Source: JANXVV01 sp038230975
Lineage (GTDB): Bacteria; Planctomycetota; Phycisphaerae; Tepidisphaerales; Tepidisphaeraceae
Direction: 5' to 3'
DNA length: 7,408 nucleotides
Assembly (NCBI GenBank): GCA_038230975.1
Contig: JBBRMF010000255.1
Location: forward strand, 1-7,408
Shown: piece by piece, positions 1-5,922 of the stretch
How positions within the stretch are numbered: the first letter of the stretch is position 1
Layout of the letters: each line of letters opens with the position of its first letter
The notes under the pieces: generated by a model
What the model was told of the DNA's origin: nothing
Seen by the model: only the letters and a program-made list of their open reading frames with translations
Databases searched by the model: none
Program-made: the position numbers and the translations under genes

Positions 1-897
1 AAGTACCTCGATCCCCGCACGCTGGCTCGAATCTCCTCCCTCGACCTGCGAGCCCGGCTCATTGTCGAGGGGTTGATGAACGGCATGCACCGCTCGCCGT
101 ACCAGGGCATCTCCGTCGAGTTCGCGCAGCACCGGCAGTATGTTCCGGGGGATGACATTCGCCATGTCGACTGGAAGGTTTTCGGGCGGTCGGACAAAAT
201 CTATCTGAAGCAATATCTCGAAGAAACCAACCTTCATTTAATTTTGGTCGTGGATGCGAGCGAATCGATGGGGTTTGGTTCGGTCACCAACGGCAGCGAG
301 CGCTGGACCAAATACGACCACGCGACGGCGATTGCGGCCTCGATGGCGTACATGGCGATCCAGCAACAAGACTCTGTGGGGATGGCGATTTTCGATCAGC
401 AACTCAGCCGGTTCTTTAAGCCGAGCAATTCCCCCGGGCAATGGAAGATCGTCGTTCAGGAATTGCAGCAGATTCCGCGCTGGAACAAAACGAATACGGG
501 GAAAGTGCTCGATCAAATCGCAGAAAAACTGAACCATCGCAGCTTGATTGTCATCCTGTCCGATTTCTTTGATGACATCGACAACATCAAAAAAGGCCTG
601 CGACATCTGCGTTACAAGAAGCACGAAGTGATGATGTTTCAAATCCTCGATCCGCAGGAGATCGAATTCCCTTTTGAAGATGTCACGCTTTTTAAAGGGA
701 TGGAAGAGATGGGTGAGCTGTTGACTGAGCCGCGCTCGCTGCGGGAGGGATATATTGAGCAGTTGTCGCAATTCACTGAAAATTTAAAAAAGCTGTGTCG
801 CGGGATGCATATTGATTTTACGCGGATGAATAGCGGCGAAGCACTTGATGTTTCGTTGAGTGGATTCCTGGCGACGCGGGCGGCGAGTATGAAGTGA
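1..897 (+). CDS. DUF58 family protein with VWA-like domain (5' end missing)
   Basis: The frame is open from the first base, and the residues before the first possible internal start (TTG at 73) already read as DUF58 sequence (YLDPRTLARISSLDLRARL), so the true start lies left of the window and probably only some 10-20 residues are lost. The DUF58 core follows at window residues 47-75 (VPGDDIRHVDWKVFGRSDK). A VWA-like fold then carries a complete MIDAS metal site: D85-A-S87-E-S89, T166 in NTGK and D188 in ILSDFF. There is no signal peptide or membrane helix in the visible part, so the protein is probably cytoplasmic. In known loci DUF58 proteins are encoded beside MoxR AAA+ ATPases and act with them and with BatA-type VWA proteins, which fits the downstream genes here; the exact role is unknown. 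The 298 visible residues are close to the family's usual length. The stop is TGA at 895-897. Family call is secure; function is inferred. Confidence 0.93.
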   Translation, partial: KYLDPRTLARISSLDLRARLIVEGLMNGMHRSPYQGISVEFAQHRQYVPGDDIRHVDWKVFGRSDKIYLKQYLEETNLHLILVVDASESMGFGSVTNGSERWTKYDHATAIAASMAYMAIQQQDSVGMAIFDQQLSRFFKPSNSPGQWKIVVQELQQIPRWNKTNTGKVLDQIAEKLNHRSLIVILSDFFDDIDNIKKGLRHLRYKKHEVMMFQILDPQEIEFPFEDVTLFKGMEEMGELLTEPRSLREGYIEQLSQFTENLKKLCRGMHIDFTRMNSGEALDVSLSGFLATRAASMK

Positions 898-940
898 AGT
901 TTGCTGGCGATTGAGGAGTAGTCGTAATTGCGAAGAAATT

Positions 941-988
941 TCCCCTCACCGTAACCCTCCCCCCCGGAGTACCAGGGGGGAGGGGACC
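941..988. repeat. C-rich/G-rich hairpin, probable dispersed intergenic repeat
   Basis: A C-rich left arm (955-964, CCCTCCCCCC) is perfectly complementary to a G-rich right arm (975-984, GGGGGGAGGG). The 10-base interior (965-974) contains GGAGTACC, which can add two more G-C pairs around an AGTA loop. A second C-rich tract at 942-947 could compete for the same right arm. The wording (CCCTCACC..TAACCCTC....GGAGTACC....GAGGGGAC) resembles a dispersed intergenic repeat I recall from several bacterial phyla including Planctomycetota; this is from memory. It lies between a stop codon 44 bases upstream and the next ribosome binding site directly downstream. It has no U-tract, so it is not a typical intrinsic terminator. 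Confidence 0.75.
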
Positions 989-993
989 AGAGG
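989..993 (+). promoter_or_regulatory. Ribosome binding site of the BatA-like gene
   Basis: AGAGG lies 7 bases before the ATG at 1001, and this spacing decides that start over the TTG at 998 (4 bases) and the ATG at 1007 (13 bases). It begins 4 bases after the hairpin's right arm, so folding of the upstream repeat could affect access to it. A second SD-like run, GAGGGG at 980-985, is largely buried in the stem. Confidence 0.7.
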
Positions 994-1000
994 TTGATTG

Positions 1001-3286
1001 ATGCGAATGTTTGAATATTCAAGCCTGCTTGGTGCCGGGTTCATCACACCGTGGTTCTTCGCGGCGGGGGCGATGGCGATGGCGATCCCGATCTTGATTC
1101 ATCTGCTGAACCGCCGGCGATTCAAAACGATCGAATGGGCGGCGATGGTATTTCTGCTTCAGGCGATGCGGAAAAACCGGCGACGTCTCAAGTTTGAACA
1201 ATGGCTTTTGCTGGCGACGCGATGCGCGTTAATGGTGTTGATCGGCATTGCTCTGGCGCGGCCACTGGGTTGCGAGAATAACACGCTTGCGTCGCTGGCG
1301 GGGCAACGAAACGGAATTCATGTCTTTGTGATCGATAACAGTTATTCGATGGCTTATGAAGCCGACCGTGCCGGAGCGAAAACGCACTTCGATCAGGCAA
1401 AACTGTTAGCCAAAGCGATGGTCGAGCGATTGCTGCGCGGGGGTGAATCCGTGGTGATTTTATCGGCCGCGCGTCCCGCGACCGCCATTATCGCCAAGCC
1501 GACCTACAGCCTGGATGCCTGCCGAAGCGCGATTGACTCGATTGCACAGTCCTACAGCGGAACAGACCTGGCTACCGCATTAACAAAGGGCACGGAGATC
1601 GCCAGGGATGAGGCCAAGCAGCCAAACAAGTTTCTATATATGATCAGTGACGGCACGCGCAGTGCTTTCGATAACGCACAAGCCGAGTCGATCAAAGGGG
1701 CGGCTCGCGAGGCTCAAAATGTCTTTGGCGATGCAGAGCACATCCACCTGTTCAATCTCGGTCGTCCGGATCAATGGAATCAAGCGGTTCTGGATTTGAA
1801 GCCGGTTGGCAATCTACTCACTACGAAATTCAGTTCGGATTTCAGCTCGATCGTTCGCGGTTTTGGAAATGGAACTGAAGCAAGGCTGCAATGGCAGATC
1901 GATGAAAAAGACACCTCCGGCGGCGGGCCGCTTAAACTCAGCGAAGCTGGCGCGCCGATGTTGCTGGTGAACAAGCCCATTACCTCCGGCGGTCCACATG
2001 TCCTCACTGCCAATATCGTCGGGGACGATCGCCTGAGAGTTGATAACTCGCGCAGTCGAGTGGTGAATGTAGCGTCGGAAATTAAGTTGTTGATCGTGGA
2101 TGGGGAAAGAAGCTCGCAGGGGCTTTCCGGCTCCGGGGCTTTTCTGGAATTGGCGCTGGCCCCGATGAAGAGCGCTGCCGAAGGGACAGGTGCCAAGAGC
2201 GACAGCCCCATGTCTCCGCGCGTCATCGGTGATCAGGATCTGGGTGACAAAGAAGTGCTGGGGCAGTATCGCGCGGTCATCCTTACAAATGTCGCTCGCA
2301 TTTCTGAAAATGTCGCGTCTCAACTCGAAACGTTTGTCGAGCAGGGCGGCGTACTCATGCTATTTATGGGTCCGAAAGTGGACGGTGACGAATACAATCG
2401 AACACTTCTAGGCGAGAAACGTCGTCTATTGCCCGGCAAACTGGTCGAGAAAATTTCGGCAGGGAATGTCGGGAAAGAGGCCTTTCTTTTTGACTTCAAA
2501 CCCGAGGCGGATCTGCCGGCCTATTTGAATGTTTTCAAAGGGGAAGCCAATTCCGGCCTGGGTACGGCGCGCGTGTTTCAATATTGGCGTGTGAATGTAA
2601 CCGACCCATCGGCGGAACGTGTATTGAGTTACTTACCGGCAGGGCAATCAACCGCCTCTCCCGCAACTGCGCCAGGCACGAATCCACTGCAGTCCACCGA
2701 TCCGGCGATCACGGTTCACGCGCTGGGCAAGGGGCGGGTGATCTACTTCTCGACCACCGCGAACGCCGACTGGACCACATTCCCGGCAAAGCCGGCGTAT
2801 GTCACGCTGGTACACGAACTGTTGAATGGCACGATTACCCCCGGCGATGCGTGGATGAATCTTTCCGTGGGTGAGTCGCTTGAAGTCCCTTCAAACCTGG
2901 GTCTGAGTGCGGCACCCACCTTGAGTGATAACGCGAAAAAAGACATTCCTGTTTTTGCCGTGACGACTTCCGAAGGCCAGACATTTTATCGCAGCAAACC
3001 GCTGGATCTACCGGGCATCTATCACCTGTCGACGGGAAGCGCGACTTATCCAATTGCAGTGAATGTGCCAGCCGATGAAGCGGATGTCCGGACACTGCCG
3101 GAGGGTGCTATCCGCAAAGCGTTAGGTGATATCGGCGTGACTTTTCATGGCGATCAGTTTGTGCAGGAGTCAGCCGCGCAACTTAGTATCGGTCGCGATT
3201 TGGGATGGTCGGTGATGCTGGCCGTGCTGATGCTGGCCGCGTTTGAGTGTTTTGTGGCGATGCGATTCGGGCATCATAAGAAGTGA
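1001..3286 (+). CDS. BatA-like membrane VWA protein with GATase1-like domain
   Basis: This 761-residue protein opens with a BatA-type N-terminus: a hydrophobic helix (about 15-36, ending IPILIHLLNRRR), the TIEWAAMVFLLQAMRKNRRR stretch, then a second helix (about 66-88, ending ALARP). A VWA domain follows (about 106-250) with a complete MIDAS site: D112-N-S114-Y-S116, T188 in SGTD and D217 in ISDGT. Next come a beta-sandwich-like region (about 255-358, ending VDNSRSRVVNV) and a GATase1-like alpha/beta region (about 360-600: KLLIVDGE, YRAVILTNV, GGVLMLFMG, GKGRVIYFSTTANADW). A final helix (about 735-754) ends in a basic tail (GHHKK). The expected topology puts the VWA and central domains on one side of the membrane; in BatA-type proteins this is the periplasm. 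It probably partners the DUF58 protein and an upstream MoxR ATPase. No nucleophile Cys is visible in the GATase-like part, so it is probably non-catalytic. The family call is strong; subdomain borders are approximate. Confidence 0.92.
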   Translation: MRMFEYSSLLGAGFITPWFFAAGAMAMAIPILIHLLNRRRFKTIEWAAMVFLLQAMRKNRRRLKFEQWLLLATRCALMVLIGIALARPLGCENNTLASLAGQRNGIHVFVIDNSYSMAYEADRAGAKTHFDQAKLLAKAMVERLLRGGESVVILSAARPATAIIAKPTYSLDACRSAIDSIAQSYSGTDLATALTKGTEIARDEAKQPNKFLYMISDGTRSAFDNAQAESIKGAAREAQNVFGDAEHIHLFNLGRPDQWNQAVLDLKPVGNLLTTKFSSDFSSIVRGFGNGTEARLQWQIDEKDTSGGGPLKLSEAGAPMLLVNKPITSGGPHVLTANIVGDDRLRVDNSRSRVVNVASEIKLLIVDGERSSQGLSGSGAFLELALAPMKSAAEGTGAKSDSPMSPRVIGDQDLGDKEVLGQYRAVILTNVARISENVASQLETFVEQGGVLMLFMGPKVDGDEYNRTLLGEKRRLLPGKLVEKISAGNVGKEAFLFDFKPEADLPAYLNVFKGEANSGLGTARVFQYWRVNVTDPSAERVLSYLPAGQSTASPATAPGTNPLQSTDPAITVHALGKGRVIYFSTTANADWTTFPAKPAYVTLVHELLNGTITPGDAWMNLSVGESLEVPSNLGLSAAPTLSDNAKKDIPVFAVTTSEGQTFYRSKPLDLPGIYHLSTGSATYPIAVNVPADEADVRTLPEGAIRKALGDIGVTFHGDQFVQESAAQLSIGRDLGWSVMLAVLMLAAFECFVAMRFGHHKK

Positions 3287-3400
3287 TGTCCGTTGTCTGT
3301 GGTCCGTGGCCAGTTGTTTAAAATTCTTGAGGTCTGCACGCATTTACAACTGACCACGGACCACTGACAACGGATGAAGTACAACTGACAACGGACAACT
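3287..3400. repeat. Long imperfect inverted repeat built of a degenerate 7-base unit
   Basis: The left arm (3289-3317) and right arm (3346-3374) are complementary at 27 of 29 positions; the mismatches are C3310 against A3353 and T3298 against T3365. The 28-base interior (3318-3345) is AT-richer. The right arm and what follows divide exactly into 7-base units of consensus ACMACKG: ACAACTG, ACCACGG, ACCACTG, ACAACGG (3346-3373), one diverged unit ATGAAGT (3374-3380), then ACAACTG, ACAACGG and ACAACTA (3381-3401). The left arm is the same unit on the minus strand (3317 down to 3290: ACAACTG, GCCACGG, ACCACAG, ACAACGG). The element starts directly after the TGA of the upstream gene and ends about 4 bases before the next ATG. 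It lacks a U-tract, so a classical terminator is unlikely. Confidence 0.93.
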
Positions 3401-3404
3401 ATTC

Positions 3405-5900
3405 ATGCACCGTCTCTGGGAAATTTTGCTTGGGCTCGACAAAGGCTTTCTTGGCCGCGATGGCGATCTGCACTGGCATTTCAACCCGCATTGGCCGATG
3501 CAGCGAATGATTGGCGCGGCGTCGTGGAATCTGCTTATGGGGGTCGCGGCGGTAGTGCTCGTGTATCAGGTGTATCGTCGGGAAGGGCGCTCACGGCAGG
3601 CGCGCATCATGCTCGGTGGCTTGCGCGCATTGTTGCTCGCATTTATTCTGGCGCTGTTGAATCGGCCAGTGATCACGTTAGAGGAAAGCATCAATGAGCC
3701 TTCGGTACTGGCGATTCTCGTGGACGATACGATCAGCATGCAAGTGCGAGATGCCGCCGATGCCGGCCTGCCGCCGGTTTCGAGAACCGAGGCCATTACA
3801 TCACTGCTAACTTCGACGGATGCTTCATTGCTGCGCGATCTGGCAAAAACCCACGTATTGAAGTTTTATAGATTCACTTCCGCCAGCGGCAATGCAGCCG
3901 AACCGATTACCACATTCGACTGGAAAGACGATCCTAAGAAAAGTGCTAAAGACCGCGAAGCCTCTGCCACCGCTGCACTTTCTCCTGTGGTGGACTCGAT
4001 TGCCAAAGTGAAATCGATGGGCAATCGCACACAGGTGGTCAGCAGTATTCGCTCGGTACTCGAAAGCCTGCAAGGGCAGCGCGTTGCCGGGGTGGTGGTC
4101 TTAACGGATGGTCGCGATACACCTGCGGAAAATCTGGCGGATTCCATCGCGGCGGTGAAGAATTTCGGAATCAAGGTCTACCCCATTCCCGTCGGGTCCG
4201 ACAAAGCTCCGCAGAATATCGATGTTCGAGCAATCAACGTTCAGGATAGCTCATTCAAAGGAGACATCGTCAACGTCAAGGCGATTGTCCACGGCACGGG
4301 CTACGAGCAAGGGCATGCCGTCCGCCTGGCGTTGCTGAACGGAAAAACCAAGGCTCCGTTGCGCGGAGCGGACGGTCAATCCGTTGAAAAGACGATCACG
4401 CTGGAGGGCGACAAACCGCAGAATATTGAACTGCAATTCAAGGCCGATCAGATCGGCATGCTTGACGTGATGGTTGAAGCCACGCCGCAGACCGGCGAGA
4501 TCAGCGACGCGGACAACCGCCGAACCAGCCCGATGGAAGTGCTGGATGCGAAAATCAATGTGCTCTATGTCGAAGGTTATCCGCGTTGGGAATACCGGTT
4601 CATCAAGAACGAAATGCTCCGGGAGCCGACGATCAATCTGAGTTGCTATCTGCAGTCCTCTGACACGGGGTTCACGCAGGAGCACAGCAAAATCGATAAC
4701 TCGGTGAGCCTCAAATATTTCCCTTACAATAAGTTTCCGGAATCACTGGAACAGCTTCAGGAAGCAGATGTCGTGCTGTTTGGGGATGTGGATCCGGCGC
4801 GTTTGAGCGATTCACAATTGCAGATGATCCGCACGTTCGTCGAGGAATATGGCGGCGGATTTGGAATGATCGCAGGAACGCGCTGGTCGCCCATCGCCTA
4901 CCGAAACACACCGATTCAGGATGTCTTGCCGGTGACGATTGCCAATGTTCAACCAGGTCCGGGAAGCGCGATCTCCACTGGATTTCGGCCGATCGTCACG
5001 AAGGAAGGTGAAGAGTCGTCGATTTTTCGATTCTTTGGGGATCGCCTGAAGAACGATCAATATATGAAAGAGCGAATCCCGCCGCTCTTCTGGTATTGCC
5101 GTGGAGTTCAACCGAAGCCCGGTTTGGGCGAAATCTACGCCGAGCATCCGACGGATACTTTAGCCGAAGGGCGAAAGGCACCGATTCTCGTGGTGGGCCA
5201 TTTTGGAGCGGGTCGAACGCTCTTTTCGGCTACGGATGATTCGTGGAGATGGCGGTTCTACACGGGGGAATCGGTTTTCGACACGTATTGGGTTCAGCAG
5301 CTTCGATATTTGGCCCGGAGCAAGAAACTCGGCTCGCGCGGGATGACATTTACCTCGCTTCGCGACACATACGAAGTGGGCGATCAGGTCCGATTAAGCC
5401 TGCACATTCTCAATCGTAAACTGCTCCAGCAACTTCCGGAGGAGTTGGGCGTCGAAATTAACGACGGTAACGGACAGATTATCCGCCGTGAAAATCTCGT
5501 GCGACAGGAAGGTCAAGGCGATACCTATATAGCCCAGTTCCCAGCCGACCGAATCGGCACTTTTACCGCGAAACTGCCGCCCATTACCGCCGAGGCTCGT
5601 GAACTGAATGTAAGGCTGGATGTGACCGTGCCGGCCAAGGAATTGGAGCAGCCGCAGGTCGATCGGACCCTGCTCAGCCGATTGGCTTCGGAAACCAATG
5701 CTTTACTCCCGGATCAGACGGAACCTAAACTGATCGAGATGGCCACCGCGCGGGTGGAATTGCTCAAAATTCCGACCGCCGCCAGAAGTATACCGATTTT
5801 TTCCGATATGCCCTTGTGGGACGCTCCGCTGGCATTGGTTCTTTTTGTGCTACTAATTACCGCTGAGTGGGTATTACGTAAGGTATTTGGAATGCTTTGA
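3405..5900 (+). CDS. Large membrane VWA protein with GATase1-like domain
   Basis: The 831-residue protein has two N-terminal membrane helices (about 41-56 and 70-88, ending LLNRP). A VWA domain (about 100-265) has MIDAS elements D107-D-T109-I-S111, T209 in GNRTQ and D235 in LTDGRD; the first is DxTxS instead of DxSxS. A beta-sandwich (about 272-380, ending DADNRRTSPMEV) and a GATase1-like domain follow (about 383-640: INVLYVEGYPRWEYRFIKN, ADVVLFGDVDP, GGGFGMIAG, PILVVGHFGAGRTLFSATDDSWRWR). A second beta-sandwich (about 655-745) precedes a C-terminal helix (about 806-825) with a short basic tail. The GATase elbow (FGMIAGTRW) has no Cys, so enzymatic activity is unlikely. ATG at 3405 is the only start between the in-frame stop at 3375 and the N-terminal sequence, but no Shine-Dalgarno motif precedes it. 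It shares domain order with the upstream BatA-like protein and is probably its paralogue and partner. The specific role is unknown. Confidence 0.92.
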   Translation: MHRLWEILLGLDKGFLGRDGDLHWHFNPHWPMQRMIGAASWNLLMGVAAVVLVYQVYRREGRSRQARIMLGGLRALLLAFILALLNRPVITLEESINEPSVLAILVDDTISMQVRDAADAGLPPVSRTEAITSLLTSTDASLLRDLAKTHVLKFYRFTSASGNAAEPITTFDWKDDPKKSAKDREASATAALSPVVDSIAKVKSMGNRTQVVSSIRSVLESLQGQRVAGVVVLTDGRDTPAENLADSIAAVKNFGIKVYPIPVGSDKAPQNIDVRAINVQDSSFKGDIVNVKAIVHGTGYEQGHAVRLALLNGKTKAPLRGADGQSVEKTITLEGDKPQNIELQFKADQIGMLDVMVEATPQTGEISDADNRRTSPMEVLDAKINVLYVEGYPRWEYRFIKNEMLREPTINLSCYLQSSDTGFTQEHSKIDNSVSLKYFPYNKFPESLEQLQEADVVLFGDVDPARLSDSQLQMIRTFVEEYGGGFGMIAGTRWSPIAYRNTPIQDVLPVTIANVQPGPGSAISTGFRPIVTKEGEESSIFRFFGDRLKNDQYMKERIPPLFWYCRGVQPKPGLGEIYAEHPTDTLAEGRKAPILVVGHFGAGRTLFSATDDSWRWRFYTGESVFDTYWVQQLRYLARSKKLGSRGMTFTSLRDTYEVGDQVRLSLHILNRKLLQQLPEELGVEINDGNGQIIRRENLVRQEGQGDTYIAQFPADRIGTFTAKLPPITAEARELNVRLDVTVPAKELEQPQVDRTLLSRLASETNALLPDQTEPKLIEMATARVELLKIPTAARSIPIFSDMPLWDAPLALVLFVLLITAEWVLRKVFGML

Positions 5901-5910
5901 GATTCTAAAT

Positions 5911-5917
5911 GGTGAGG
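5911..5917 (+). promoter_or_regulatory. Ribosome binding site of the DUF4175-like gene
   Basis: GGTGAGG ends 5 bases before the ATG at 5923. The gap from the preceding stop is 22 bases with no hairpin, which supports co-transcription and probably reinitiation by the same ribosomes. Confidence 0.75.
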
Positions 5918-5922
5918 TCTTT

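Noticed and set aside
238..771. Minus-strand open frame of 177 codons inside the DUF58 gene
   Set aside because: It is antisense to a strongly recognisable DUF58/VWA coding frame, and its translation shows no coherent domain and an Arg/His-rich shadow composition.
73..897. DUF58 gene starting at the TTG at 73
   Set aside because: The 24 codons before it already encode conserved DUF58 N-terminal sequence in the same frame, so the gene starts left of the window.
955..984. Intrinsic terminator after the DUF58 gene
   Set aside because: The stem is strong, but it is followed by GGACCAGAGG and a start codon instead of a run of T.
3318..3345. Promoter inside the loop of the heptamer repeat
   Set aside because: TTGAGG and TTTAAAAT-like words occur, but not in the order and spacing of a -35/-10 pair, so I do not call it.
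3287..3374. Intrinsic transcription terminator after the BatA-like gene
   Set aside because: The stem is long, but the right arm is not followed by a T-tract, the loop is 28 bases, and the next gene is functionally linked on the same strand.
3346..3401. CRISPR array
   Set aside because: The 7-base units are contiguous with no unique spacers, and no cas genes are present.
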